Assembly: GCF_000234665.1 (NCBI RefSeq)
Contig: NC_018328.1
Span: 124,001-188,000 of the forward strand
Direction: 5' to 3'
Length of the DNA stretch: 64,000 nucleotides
Source: Leishmania mexicana MHOM/GT/2001/U1103
Lineage: Eukaryota; Euglenozoa; Kinetoplastea; Trypanosomatida; Trypanosomatidae
The notes under the pieces are model-generated. The model saw nothing but the letters and a program-made list of their open reading frames with translations, did not search any database and was not told the origin of the DNA. How positions within the stretch are numbered: the first letter of the stretch is position 1; every line of letters begins with the position of its first letter. The position numbers were made by a program, and so were the translations under genes. Below, in pieces: positions 38,685 through 49,895 of this stretch.

Positions 38685-39950
38685 ATGGGGGGTGAAGGTC
38701 GTCACCGTCTCTCTCCCGGTGACACGCGCAGTCGCGGCCAACGCGACGCAGATCTCTTCGCCCATCGTCAGCCTTCCTCCGGTACAGGAAAGCACAGTTT
38801 GTGGTGTGACCTCATCCTCGTGGAAGCGGGCTTCCGCCCGCTAGAGGCGAGGAATGTAGTGTTGGTGATCACCCGCAGCAAAGTCCTCCTCCGTGTGGTG
38901 GCGACAGGGTTTGCGTTGGCAATTCACCTGCAGGACATCGTTCAAGTGCGTCACGTCGTGCCGGCTCACGCTGTTGAGTTGCATGTGGAGGTGCCATCGG
39001 TGGCATCGCCGGAGGACCACAACCACCCCGGGCCGGAGAAGTGGTGTGCGATGGCAACGAACCGTCTGTACCGCGTTTATCCAAAGGAACGCGGGCGCGA
39101 CAGCACCAGCGCGTGTGCGCAACTGTTCCAGCTCATCACCTCCCTCCTCCCGGCGCATGTGCAGCAGGCGTCCGAGGAGAGCGACCTGGACGATGCCGTC
39201 GCTTGGTACGAGCGGGTAGATGCGTGCTCGATGCTGCCATATCATCTGTCTGAGGAGGTGGGGCTCCGTGAGCTGGATAGCGTATCTTACTCACTGCCTC
39301 ACCTCTCCTCCTCTGCGAGCGTGACGAGGTCGGAAGCCTTCCACGCGGAAGCTCGGCCGCACCCGCCAACTCGGCGACAAGCACGATTTGCGCTCTCCCT
39401 CGTAGGCTCCTGTAGAGGTTTCCGGGCACCTTCAGAGCTGTTTGATGACATAGACATGGCCATGGTGCCCCACTTGCGTCAAATCTACGTGGTGCCGTCG
39501 CCGAGCTTCTGGCGGCTCCTCAAGGCGTCTTCGCCATCGACACCATCACATCTTCTCTCACATGAGAGATGGACCCCGCCTCGCCTGCACCACAACGTCT
39601 CTGCTGAGTGGGCCTCCCGATCTGCATCCCTCTCGAGTTCAACAAGGCAGCAGCACCACACCTTACGACTCACACCGGAGTCACCCAGCACATTTTTCGC
39701 TATGGCCGCTCCTGCATCGAGATATCAGTTGCATCACAGCGAAACGAGAAATCAGGAGCCCACCCACAGCTCGCCAGCCGTGGGCGTCGGCATGGGCAGG
39801 CGAGAGCCGTCGCTCACGGCAGGCATGTGCAGCCTGCGCCCACTTACCACACGAACCCCCCCCTTTCTATCGTCGCCGTCGGCGCGGTCCTCTTGGCGTG
39901 CCGCTCAGCGGCCTGTGAACCTCGAGTACGGTCCCACCACATCCGGCTGA
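38685..39950 (+). CDS. Unknown protein with PH-like N-terminal domain
   Basis: 421 residues from the ATG after the acceptor at 38660. Residues ~30-160 show alternating strands (WCDLILVEAGF, NVVLVITRSKVLLRVV, FALAIHLQDIVQVRHV, VELHVEV, NRLYRVYP) closed by a helix (CAQLFQLITSLLP). This matches the layout of a pleckstrin-homology-like fold, which could bind lipid or peptide. The remainder is Ser/Pro/His-rich with short hydrophobic patches (for example near 255-275) and looks disordered. The fold is inferred from strand order, not from a diagnostic motif. Confidence 0.75.
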   Translation: MGGEGRHRLSPGDTRSRGQRDADLFAHRQPSSGTGKHSLWCDLILVEAGFRPLEARNVVLVITRSKVLLRVVATGFALAIHLQDIVQVRHVVPAHAVELHVEVPSVASPEDHNHPGPEKWCAMATNRLYRVYPKERGRDSTSACAQLFQLITSLLPAHVQQASEESDLDDAVAWYERVDACSMLPYHLSEEVGLRELDSVSYSLPHLSSSASVTRSEAFHAEARPHPPTRRQARFALSLVGSCRGFRAPSELFDDIDMAMVPHLRQIYVVPSPSFWRLLKASSPSTPSHLLSHERWTPPRLHHNVSAEWASRSASLSSSTRQQHHTLRLTPESPSTFFAMAAPASRYQLHHSETRNQEPTHSSPAVGVGMGRREPSLTAGMCSLRPLTTRTPPFLSSPSARSSWRAAQRPVNLEYGPTTSG

Positions 39951-41093
39951 GAGAATCAGAGGTCCGGCAGCACCACACTAGCCTCAGCCAGCGAACCGCG
40001 CCTCCGCCGTGCTTGGCACGCTTGTGCCGCTGATGGAGCGAGCGAGAAAGAGAAAGGGGGAGTGGGTTGCATGAGGCAGCTGCAGGGAGCCCTGTAAGCC
40101 TGGTATGGGAGAACGTTGAAGGCACGGTCGAAACAATCTGGCACGGTGAGAGCTCCCTCTCGCCTGGTCATCGCACCATCCGTCACGCATATATCGATAG
40201 TGTAGGGTCATCTTGCTCTCTTCTCTTGGCACCTAGACACGAGCAGAACACGCGCACATGCGGCCCATATTGCGGCTTGCACCACCATCCTCCCTCCATC
40301 GTTCCCCTGTCTGGGGGATGGATCGCGATGGTCGTCGTCTTTTGTGCGTCGCATCGGCGCATCTTTTCTTTTTCCCGTCGCCGTCGAATAGACCTCCTGA
40401 CGTAGAGAGAAAACACACAAGGAACGGGAGTGTCCAAGGACAAGGTCGTACGCCGCGCCTTCATCTTCCACTTCATGTCCGGCAGGGAAAGGCGTCACTT
40501 CATGGTCTCTCAGTCGTCTTATCACCGCTCGCACAAGCCCCTTCATCCGGAGCCTCGATGACTTAGCGAGAGAAGTCTGCTCTGCGGAAGAGGAGGCAGG
40601 AAAGTGTGTGCTTCGTGCCTGCCTGCATCTCCCCTCCCCTCTCGCCCCCTCCCCCGCACTTCCCCTGTGCATACCGTTCACCACTCACTCCACCCTCTGA
40701 CGTCCTCTCCGTATTATGATGTTTGGCTTTGCCGCCTGCCTTTCTTCGCCGATCCCCACCTCTCCACCTCATCCACCTTTCCCTGGGTCTCGCATCAGCA
40801 CACACGCCAACACGTAGTAGGTTGTTAGTATAGTCCTTTGACTTCCCTCTCCCTCGCCCCCACCCCCACCCTGCGCGCCTTCCCCTTCTTCCGCTCCGTG
40901 CCTTGCGTGTCTGCTGATCGCCCACGCGCTCGCGCTTTCTCGTTCTTTGTTCACGTCATCTATTTGTCTTTCTATCATTCCGTTTCCTCTCGGTCGTCCT
41001 CCTCCTCCCCCCCCTGCGTGCGTCTCACGTGGCGTGTGAGTGCCCACCTCCCCCGCCTCCCCCGCACACGCACACCTTAGGGCCACGACAATC

Positions 41094-41247
41094 CTATTAT
41101 ATATATATACACACGTATATATATATATATATCTATATATATACGTGCACACCCACACACAAGGCACCGGATATATATATATATTATATGTGTGTGTATA
41201 TGACTATCTGTATATATATATATTTATCTATATATATATATATATCT
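41094..41247. repeat. (TA)n / (TATC)n microsatellite cluster
   Basis: Several AT dinucleotide runs with interspersed TC and TG, unusually AT-rich for this GC-rich window. Confidence 0.9.
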
Positions 41248-42369
41248 ACCTTCTGCTCCTGTTTGTTGTCCCGGTATTCTTTGACCGCCGCCGCCCGCTC
41301 TCGCACCCGACCGTCACTATTTCTTTTGTTTTTCTTCGTGTTCTCTATTTGCCGGCTCTCCCTCCCTCCCTCCTCCCCTCTCAACCTTCGCCTCCATCTC
41401 CGGACCTTCTTCGTCCTTTCGCGCCTACGAATACATTCATCGCTCGCTCTTCACAATACGTCCGCTTACCGCTCTCTGTGACTGTGTGTGCGTGTGTTCG
41501 TGCTCGCTGCCGTCCCTCCCCCTTACTGTTGCCCCCACCCTCCCTCCCTTGCCTGCCGCGAGCCAACGACGACGCGTACGAAAGCAAGTGCGAGCGTGTG
41601 CAACAACATAACCGCCCCCCACCCCCCACCCCTCCCACACACACACACACACTTGCACGCAAACTCGAACTTATTATCCGAAACTTCTCTTTTTCTGTCT
41701 GGTTGTTTTCTGCCTTGACGTGGCGACGTCTCCTCAAAAGCGTTCTCGCCTTGGAGAGCGCACCGCACGCGCCGCTTCTTCCGTGGATTGGGGCGGGGCG
41801 GGGGTCAGCGGGTCTGTGACTTCTCTTTCTCTGCGTGTCTGCGTAAAAGGGGTATCATCGTTGTCGAAGCAGAAGAGCAGCGTAACAGAACGGGAGCGGG
41901 AGCACGTCGAACAGAGGCACTTGTGCGCGGACCGAGACACAGCGCATACACGTGCGTGATCGGAGGTCTGACCACCTGGCGGTGATACGGTGTGATTCGC
42001 ATCTGTTTTCAGTCTGTCTGCAGCGCTTCTCCTCTCCTGCCTACGCCCTGCGACCGCGACGACAGGCGACGCTCCGCCGCATTTCGGTTCGCCCGATTTC
42101 TCTATTCTGAGACGTCGTCGTTATTTTCGCCGTCGTGTGTTGCTGTAACGAAACACACTAACACCAACCGTTGGAACGAGCTCCCCACCTACACCCTGCC
42201 ACGTACCCTACGCGAACGCGTCCGCCCGGGCTCACACACGCTCACACACACACACACATACATACTTCATTGATTCCGCTACCTATCCCTCTCTCCTTCT
42301 CCCTTTTCTCTTCTGCACCCGCCGCCTATTTCTGTTACTCAAGCGTCTGCCTGCGTCCCGCCATTGGCT

Positions 42370-42520
42370 TGTGTGTGTGTGTGTGTGTGCCTCTCTATCT
42401 TCTCCGCTTTCCTCCGCCCCTCGGTCTACCTGACGACCATAGACCCGCCTTATCCATGCGCAAGCGCGAGTGATCTGGTGCGTGTGTGCGTGTGTGCGTG
42501 TGTGTGTGTGTGCGTGTGTG
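42370..42520. repeat. (TG)n microsatellites
   Basis: A continuous TG run at 42370-42389 and a second, interrupted TG/CG run at about 42479-42520. Confidence 0.9.
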
Positions 42521-42560
42521 CGTGCCGTTGTGTGGACTTCTCCTGTGTAGGCGGTGTCAT

Positions 42561-42562
42561 TT

Positions 42563-42593
<31 letters not shown>

Positions 42594-42600
42594 TGTATGC
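42561..42600. repeat. (TATC)n/(TA)n microsatellite
   Basis: TATATC units grade into a pure TA run, much like the block at 41094-41247. Confidence 0.9.
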
Positions 42601-42908
42601 TCGGCCTCTCGCCCCCCCCCGCCGCCGCCGCCGCCGCGCCCTCTCCGTGATTTCGTCTCCTTACTGTAGCCTCATCGTGTGTCTGCGCTTCCGTTTTTAT
42701 TCTGCCTTTGTGGTTGTTGCTGCTTCGACGACGACCTCCTCCGCCTCTGCCCCGCCCACCGCCCACACGAAAAGGGAGTCTCGACAGATCACCGTCGTTT
42801 TTTCTTCTCTGTTTCCGTATCTTTCTCTCTCTCTCTGTGTCCATTCATTATTGTTGTGGTTGCGCTTGTTCGTCTTCTCGCGGTCCTCCTTCGACGTTGC
42901 CCTCAGCA

Positions 42909-42941
42909 CCCCCCCCTCCCTCCCTCCCTCCCTCCCTCCCC
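42909..42941. repeat. CCCT tandem repeat
   Basis: Seven or so CCCT units, preceded by a C run and followed by (CA)n. It is not the trypanosomatid telomere unit (TTAGGG) on either strand. Confidence 0.85.
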
Positions 42942-44721
42942 ACACACACCCGCACACACTCCCCTCAGCAGCACCATCACGCCCATCACAACTATCACCA
43001 CCCCTGAGCGCAGCGGCTTCCTTCTTGTATTATTTAGCTTTGCATCTGGAGTTGCTTTTTTTTTGGTTTCGCCTGTTGTGTGTGTGCGCGCGTGCGTGTT
43101 CACTTTGCCCGTTTGTTTTCCGTTTCGCTGCAGCGTCGGCAACACGGAAGGGAGGCGAGCGCGGAACGATACGCCGAAATAGGCAGAGTGCATACACAAA
43201 CGGCTAATCCGCCATACAGCCCAAAGTGCGGATTTTAGTGTAGCAGCAAAGAGCTGGCGACGCTCACGCGCGCCGCATCCACACAGACAGACAGAAGTGG
43301 AAGAGAGCTTTAGAACAGTGTGCGAGGGGGGAAGCAGACGAACAGCACGAAGGTTTGCTTCCTCTCTCTCTCTGTGACACCCCTACTCCGTTGTAGCGCC
43401 ACAAGACTATCTGGGTGGTGACTGCTGCAAGCGTGCTTGTACTTTTCTGGTTGGTGCTTTCGTTTGCCTCTTCTAAGCTCTGTAGCAGCTGGAAGCAGGT
43501 GTGGTGACCGGAAATCACGAAAGCGCTCCTCTCTTCGCTTGCGCACATTCTTTCTTGTACCCTCCTGATTATACCCTTCGTGGGCTTATCTGTGTGGCTG
43601 CGTGCTCAGGTAGCTGTCGTCCCCTCCCTCTCTCCTCCCTCCCCCCCCCGCACACACACGCACACTGCTGCTGCTGCTGCTCTCTCCTTCTCTATATATA
43701 CAGTTTAGTGTAGATCAGCGGATCTCCTCCCCCCCCCCCCGCCTTTCTCTCGGCAGCCAGCCCCACACCCGTACAAAGTCACGCGTCGACGCCATCTCTT
43801 TTATCGCGCCTGTCTGTGTGCGTGCGCGACGTTTCTTTTTCGTTATTCCACCCTCCGCTGTGGTGCATAGCGACTGTATTTTCTTCTGCATATTGGTATA
43901 GCTGCCCTGTGTTGTGCTGTTCTTGGTCACTCGATTACGAATACGAGCACAGCAACGGGCTGTGATAGCTGGCTGTGTGGGTCTCTCTCTCTCTCTGTGC
44001 GTGCGTGCGTGTGTACTTGGCGTGTACTTGGCGTGCATCTGTGTAGGTATTTCTCTCCTTAGCTCCCTTATCTCGCATCTTTCTCGTGCGTTTTTTTTTT
44101 TTGTTTGTTAATCGCTCATCGCCCACCGCCACCCAAAATTCGCGCTTCTCCCCCTCCCCCTCCCCGTCTCCGTGGCTGGTTGTCTGCTTGGCGTTTTTTT
44201 GTTTTTTTTTGTCCTTTCCATCTCGTACCCATCGAGCTCTTCCTATATTACCTCCCTCCTCCCCCCCCCCTCTCTCTCCCTTATTACGCCGCCCGATTGC
44301 ATTAGCTTCGTGTATGTTTGTATGTCCCTGTGACACAGCGGGTATTGTCGTTGTCGTGTGTCTCTTCCTGTTGTTGTTGTTTTCTCTTTCGTTACCGCCG
44401 TACGTTGTGTGTAGTGCGCCTGATTCTTTCTCTTGCAGCGTGTGAGGTGACTTTCCTGCCAAGTACTCGCGCAACGACGCGGTATTTATTATTATAGTAG
44501 CGGTGCTGGTGGTCGGCTCTGCCGTCGCCGCCGCCGTCGTGTCTTGGTGGTGTCCTTCCTTCTTTGTTCGGGCGCGCAGCTCCCCCGCTTAGAACTATTA
44601 CCATTATTTTTCTTCACGTTTTGTACTGTCATTGCTGTCGTCGACTTCTGCATCGTCGTCGTCGTCATCCGCGACGAGGGTGACGTGTCCGTGTTCGCTC
44701 TACTCGGGACTGGACTTCCTG

Positions 44722-44749
44722 CCACACACACACACACACACACACACAC
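44722..44749. repeat. (CA)n microsatellite
   Basis: About 14 CA units, 80 bases upstream of the kelch gene. Confidence 0.9.
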
Positions 44750-44831
44750 CTCCCTCAAACACCAGGCCCCCCTCCATACCCTCCTGCTTCCTCTCACCTC
44801 GGGCGAGTGCGTATGGTGAATTCCGTGAGCA

Positions 44832-47800
44832 ATGGATATCCAAGTTGAATGCACGTCGTCGATTGTGGCAGCATCTACTGGCACTCTCGACACCCCGCCG
44901 CCCATGATCTGGGCTGCAGGGAATTCGGCGCCGAGGGGACATGGGAGTCCCAGCAGTAGTTGCACCATGGCGAAGGGGCAGCGGATGCTCTCCTTCCCCT
45001 CCTCTCGCCGAGAAAAGTCCTACCAGCGACCGGAAAGTACAACGCACGCCAGCAGCGCAGCCGTGACGGCAGCGGTAGCGACCACATCCGCGCTTGCTTT
45101 GGACAGCGCCCTCTGCGATATGGGTGTGACGCAGGGGTGCAGGCAGTACATCAGCGATGAATGCAAGGAAGAGAAGCGACAGTACTTTCTCCAGCAACGG
45201 TGCCCGCAGCGCATGTCGTGGGTGCGCATCTGCGGCAGCGGACTGTCGGCGATGGCGTCATTCGAAGAGTCCGCAGCCAACTCCCTGCGCGCCTCGCGCT
45301 CGCTCTTGAATGTGATCGCGGCGTCGAGCGGCAGCTGGGGGGAGAATCCTCGTGACTCACTCGCCACCACCGGGCATGGCGGTGGGGGTCACAGCACCAG
45401 TGGCAGTGACAGCACCGTCCCGCTGCAGGATGCCAGCCTTAGCAGCAGTGGCAACAGCGTGGGCGTGGACATCGAGGGTGTCCTGCAGCCCCCGGCGCGC
45501 TTCGGACACACTGCCGTCCTTTACAAGGACTCCCAGATTCTCATCTTCGGCGGCAAGTCGAGCGAGGAGCACTACTTCAACGATGTCTACCAATACGACG
45601 CGTCGACGCGGCGCTGGAGCTGCCTACAGGAAGAGTGCACCGACGAGGTCGCAGCGGCGGTAAGCGCTAACGAGCAAGGAAGCGCCAGTCCGTCGTACGC
45701 GTCCGCCCCGCCTGCGTCGCCGTTCTTCTCTTCCCCGACCGCGTCACCGCTGGCGTCGATGCGATGGGTCGAAGCAGGATTAGTGGCGGAACCTCCTGCC
45801 GAAGCAGCAGCAACAGATGCACCCTCACCGCACTACCGCAGCGACTCTGCCAACAACAGCGGCAGCGAGGAGAGCAGCGCCACCCGGCGCTGCGCAACCA
45901 TCTCGCGTGACTTCACTTCACATGTCCAGCAGAGCACGGTGGTGGACGGGGCACTGGCGGCCAGGGCAGGCAGCCGCCACGGCAGTGCTTCCCGAGAGTA
46001 CCACTCGCTCTCGGAGGCAGGGGCGAGACGGCGTCGGCGTCCCGCGGGACGAGTCGGCCACGCCGCTGCGCTGTACCACGATACGATGTACATCCTCAGT
46101 GGGGAGCAGCTGGGACGCTACTTTGATGACATGTGGGCGCTCGACATTCCTAGCCTGAGCTGGAACAAGGAGTGCGGACTGCCCTTCTCGCCGCGCAAGG
46201 GACACACGATGCACCTGCTCCCCGCCGACTTCACCGCCACTCGCGCCCGCCAAGACATGCTGGTCGTGTTCGGCGGCCTCGTGAAGGCGTCGCGTGTGCG
46301 GCCGCGCCCTGCGGACCCGGAGCTGCCCACGCTGACCCAAGGCGACCCGGACTTCGCCTGCGCCCCGACAAACGCCGTGCTGCTCTACTACCCGACGCAG
46401 CGGCGATGGTGTCAACTGAAGACGTGCGGCGAACAGCCCTCCGCGCGCTTTTACCACGTCTCCCAGCTCATCACCGGGACGGCGCTGCTGCTCGTGTTCG
46501 GCGGGCGCTCCGCCACTCCGGCGCAGGCGGGCAACGGCACCGCTGCCGCCCCTGAAGGGGCGTTTCTTAACGATATGCACATCCTCGACGTGTCTACCGG
46601 ATTTTGGCGCCACATCCGAGATGTCACCGGCGATATCCCGTCGCCGCGCATGTGCGCCGCGAGTGTGTTCGTGAACGACACGTTTGGCGTGTTTGCCGGC
46701 GGCGGCGACACCTACTGCGAGGATGCCTTCGAGTTTTCCCTGCAGAGCCGTCGGTGGCGGCGCCTGAAGCCGAACAACCAGCCGGCCTGCTCGCGGCCTA
46801 CCGTCACCTACACGAAGGACCGCCTCGTCTTCTTTGGTGGCTTTGCCCCGCGGACTGGCGTCATGAGCTGCACAATGGAGCTCTGCCTTTCCCCGCTGTC
46901 GCTCAAGAACCAGTGCCTGCTGTGGTGGAGCCGATGCGCCTTCGAGAAGCACATCCGCTCCTGCACGAAGAGCCGCGCGGCGGAGATGGAGGATAAGGCG
47001 ACTGCGGCAGCCGCGATGGAGCGCAGCGGGAGCGGCTGGTGCACAGGCTGCGGTGGGCAAGTGACGCTGCAGTGCAGCCCTGCTGCGACAGCTCACAGCA
47101 GCCCCATCGCTACACCGCGATCGTGGGGCGTCAGCCACGGGTTCCGCCGTCCAGCTCCGTTGCGCGTGCCAAGCTTTGACCAAAGCGGCACGTCATCCGC
47201 GGCAGCCCCCGCATGGGGTGGCGGGCCGCTAGCGGCACAGTCGTCCGCCCGTGGCGCTCTAACGCTGTCCCCGACACCGTCGTACTCGCCGTCATCGCCG
47301 ATTGTCTTCTCGCCCGTCGCAGGTGGTCCGAAGTCGACGCCGTCGCGTCAGGACGCAGCCGGTAGCAACACGAACCCCACAGGTGGCGGCACAGTCCATG
47401 CGTCGGGTTGTGGTGGAACGGCGACGGCGTTCTGCTCGCCGGCCTCCGTCGCACCGCCGGCACACAACCTTTTTCCCTCTCGCCCTGGCACGGTGATCAA
47501 CTCGTCGTGCAGCCCCAGTCAGGCTGGGAGCCCGGCGACTGTTTCCACTGCTGCCTCAGCGGCACAGACACATCTGTGGCCTCACATGGGCACCGACAGC
47601 GTCGTCTGTGGCGGCGGCGGCAGCAGTAACAACAACAGTACTACAGTGCACACCCGCGGCAACGCCGCACTCGCGGTGGCGGACGCAAATGTGGTGACAG
47701 GGTCCGCTGACGGCACGCGACGGTGCTCGGTCCCGTCCCCCGTCCCCGCCCTCTCCCACTCGGCGGCAAGCGCGTTCTTCTGCTCTGCGCCTTCACCTTC

Positions 47801-48494
47801 CCATACGGCAGTCTCGGGCAGGTCGTCGCTTCCACCCCCTGTGACCGCCACGGGCGAGCAGCCCGCGTCGGCGTGCTTCATCACGAACTGCGCTCGCCAC
47901 CTTGGCGGCTACGTCGCGGCATCCTTTCCCCGCCTCACCAGGTGCAGCCCAAATCAAGCGCCTCCGCCAGCCCACGCCGGAGGGCCCTCACCAGCAGCGG
48001 CGGTCGTGAACAGCGGGCGCAGAGGCGGCAGTGGAGGTGCTGGCAGTGGAAGCTGGTGTTTCTCTTCGCATATGCGGTCACCGGCCAGTCCGTTGCAAGG
48101 GCGCGCGATTCGCGTGGATGTTGCGCTTCCTGGTCCCTCGCCGTCCCCACAGCCCCCGTACGACTCCAGCGCTGGAGTCGTCGGGTACCGGCAGTCTTCG
48201 CCGTTCGTGCACCGCTCCAACAGTATCCCCAACGGCGGCGGCTCCGCCTTTGCCATCCTTCAGCAGCAGCCGCTCACGTCAACGCAGGTCACCGAATCTA
48301 CCTCTAGCCGCGCCTCCTCAGCTCACAGTACGCGCTCGGCATCGATGATGTCGGCTGCCCATCTTCCGAATACCTACGTGAAGCATACGATCCAAAGACT
48401 GGAGGGGTTGACCGGGCCATACCTGCTCCAGGCTCTGGCAGCCAGGTTGAAGCGGCATGAGGCGGAGGCGAGCACGGCCAAGCGGACACTGTAA
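44832..48494 (+). CDS. Kelch-repeat protein with long disordered tail
   Basis: 1220 residues. The first ~215 residues are Ser/Ala/Gly-rich with a Cys-containing helical patch near 95-125. Kelch units follow from residue 223 (RFGHTAVLY...ILIFGGKS) to ~680. Further units start RVGHAAALY (about 410), FSPRKGHTMHLL, SARFYHVSQL...LLVFGGRS, SPRMCAASVF...GVFAGGGD and SRPTVTYTKDRLVFFGG. This gives about six blades, interrupted by a Ser-rich insert between the first two (about 275-405). The propeller would be a protein-binding platform; no BTB, F-box or other partner domain is visible. Residues ~700-1160 are Ser/Pro/Gly-rich, and the last ~40 form a helix. If the acceptor is AG 44806-44807, a 12-codon upstream ATG frame at 44813 overlaps this start. 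Confidence 0.9.
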   Translation: MDIQVECTSSIVAASTGTLDTPPPMIWAAGNSAPRGHGSPSSSCTMAKGQRMLSFPSSRREKSYQRPESTTHASSAAVTAAVATTSALALDSALCDMGVTQGCRQYISDECKEEKRQYFLQQRCPQRMSWVRICGSGLSAMASFEESAANSLRASRSLLNVIAASSGSWGENPRDSLATTGHGGGGHSTSGSDSTVPLQDASLSSSGNSVGVDIEGVLQPPARFGHTAVLYKDSQILIFGGKSSEEHYFNDVYQYDASTRRWSCLQEECTDEVAAAVSANEQGSASPSYASAPPASPFFSSPTASPLASMRWVEAGLVAEPPAEAAATDAPSPHYRSDSANNSGSEESSATRRCATISRDFTSHVQQSTVVDGALAARAGSRHGSASREYHSLSEAGARRRRRPAGRVGHAAALYHDTMYILSGEQLGRYFDDMWALDIPSLSWNKECGLPFSPRKGHTMHLLPADFTATRARQDMLVVFGGLVKASRVRPRPADPELPTLTQGDPDFACAPTNAVLLYYPTQRRWCQLKTCGEQPSARFYHVSQLITGTALLLVFGGRSATPAQAGNGTAAAPEGAFLNDMHILDVSTGFWRHIRDVTGDIPSPRMCAASVFVNDTFGVFAGGGDTYCEDAFEFSLQSRRWRRLKPNNQPACSRPTVTYTKDRLVFFGGFAPRTGVMSCTMELCLSPLSLKNQCLLWWSRCAFEKHIRSCTKSRAAEMEDKATAAAAMERSGSGWCTGCGGQVTLQCSPAATAHSSPIATPRSWGVSHGFRRPAPLRVPSFDQSGTSSAAAPAWGGGPLAAQSSARGALTLSPTPSYSPSSPIVFSPVAGGPKSTPSRQDAAGSNTNPTGGGTVHASGCGGTATAFCSPASVAPPAHNLFPSRPGTVINSSCSPSQAGSPATVSTAASAAQTHLWPHMGTDSVVCGGGGSSNNNSTTVHTRGNAALAVADANVVTGSADGTRRCSVPSPVPALSHSAASAFFCSAPSPSHTAVSGRSSLPPPVTATGEQPASACFITNCARHLGGYVAASFPRLTRCSPNQAPPPAHAGGPSPAAAVVNSGRRGGSGGAGSGSWCFSSHMRSPASPLQGRAIRVDVALPGPSPSPQPPYDSSAGVVGYRQSSPFVHRSNSIPNGGGSAFAILQQQPLTSTQVTESTSSRASSAHSTRSASMMSAAHLPNTYVKHTIQRLEGLTGPYLLQALAARLKRHEAEASTAKRTL

Positions 48495-49749
48495 AGAAGG
48501 TGCGGAGGGAGACCACGGTAGCGCAGGTGCTTCTCTGCGTGGCTCACTGCCGCACGACCACTCTACCTGTATGCATCCGTCGTAGAAGGGGAATGATGAA
48601 GTAGGACGTGCACAACAGTCGTCACGGCAACAAAGCCTGTCGTGCTCATCCTCCTGCACCTCGCTCCCTTCTTTCGCATGCCTCTCTCGCTCTCTATCGC
48701 ACTCTTGGCGTGTGTTTGGTGGTGACTGCGTCCCGAAGGATGCGGCGTGTGTGCGGTGCCTTAGCGTGTTGTCGGGCGTTATCACCTCTTCATATCTCTG
48801 TCTGTCTGTGGGCATGCGTGTGCGTGTGCGTGTGTGTGTGTGTTTTCCGCTTCTCCCACGGAGAGCGGTGCTTGTGCCTGTATGCTGCTCCGGAAGTGGG
48901 TGTTCGTTGGCATCATCGCGAGGTACTCACAGCACACCATCACCCTGGGCCATGGACGACGCACATGCACATCCGCCACGCGCACGTCCCCATCGCTACC
49001 CACCCAGCTCGCACTTCCATTTTCGCTCTATTACAACCTCTACCCCCTTAACACCCCTCCCCCCTCCCCCACCACACACACACACATCAATAGGCGTGCC
49101 TGTGCTTGTGCTCGTGTGTGTGTGGGACTGAGGTGCGTCTTGTGTTGCGTGAAGAAATGTGTGCGTGGACATGTTCTTGCCTTCTCTGTGCACATCGGGC
49201 TCGTTAGCCTTTTCCATCGCTTCCCAATGTACGAACTACAGCCAGCAGACAAGTGGGATTCGCAGCAAGAAACACGCTGGCTTCCCGTGCCGTGAAGTCC
49301 TGAGCAAAGGACGAACGTCGCAAAGGCGCTGTTTTACTGCACAGCGAGAGGAAGATGGGGGAGGGGGGAGGCGACGACTTCCCGGTACCCTCGGTCCTCT
49401 ATCCATCACCCACTGCTGACGTTGTCTCTCCCTCTGTGTGGGTGTGGGTGTTGCCGCGCAACCCCACCCGACCCGATCACTGCCACCGCTTGCCTTGAGG
49501 ATTGTCCGCTTCTCAAGTGCTTTGGTTCTCGCCTCTCCTTCCCTCTGGACGGTGCACCCCCTCTCTACCGCACATACACGCACGCATGCAGGCACGCAAC
49601 AACACAGTAGCGTACGACTTCTCTTGCGCCCCCTTCCCTCCCACCATCCATTCATCCGCTCCCCACCACCACCACAGCCCCCCTCCCCCCACACACACTG
49701 TCACTCTCCTTTGTGTGTGTGTGCGTGTGCTCGCACGTGTGTAGCTCAT
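48495..49749. other. Non-coding intergenic region
   Basis: 1.25 kb with TG runs (about 48818-48842), CT-rich blocks (49030-49075, 49660-49690) and no credible gene. Confidence 0.55.
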
Positions 49750-49798
49750 TGTGGTTTTTCTTCTGTATTCATTTCTCCTTGTCGACACTTCATTCTAG
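49750..49798 (+). promoter_or_regulatory. Polypyrimidine tract and trans-splice acceptor of the LRR gene
   Basis: A T/C-rich run ends in AG at 49797-49798. No ATG lies between it and 49896, so it excludes the in-frame ATG at 49713 and gives a ~97 nt 5' UTR. Confidence 0.7.
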
Positions 49799-49895
49799 GG
49801 GATCGTTGCTGCACGCGTGGAGGCAGCGACTAAGCACACGCGCACGCAGGCACCTGGAGGCGTGGGCTGCCGCCCCTCTCTCTACCTCGTCTGCC

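Larger units (their letters stand above)
39951..44831. other. 4.9 kb gene-free, pyrimidine-rich simple-sequence region
   Basis: No frame on either strand looks coding: translations are runs of S/P/L/H/C or Y/I from dinucleotide repeats. The + strand is strongly CT-rich from about 40600 to 44800. It contains AT-repeat blocks, two TG tracts, a CCCT block, a 10-C run near 43730 and a 13-T run near 44090. It is the longest gene-free stretch of the window and separates two + strand genes. It may be very long UTRs or an internal transcription-start-type region. Confidence 0.75.

Noticed and set aside
42909..42941. CCCT tandem repeat considered as an internal telomeric repeat
   Set aside because: The unit is CCCT, not CCCTAA/TTAGGG, and fits the general simple-sequence character of the block.
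41040..43207. Open + frames of 150-260 codons in the CT-rich block
   Set aside because: The translations are runs of Tyr/Ile, Ser/Pro or Cys/Val produced by dinucleotide repeats; no codon bias.
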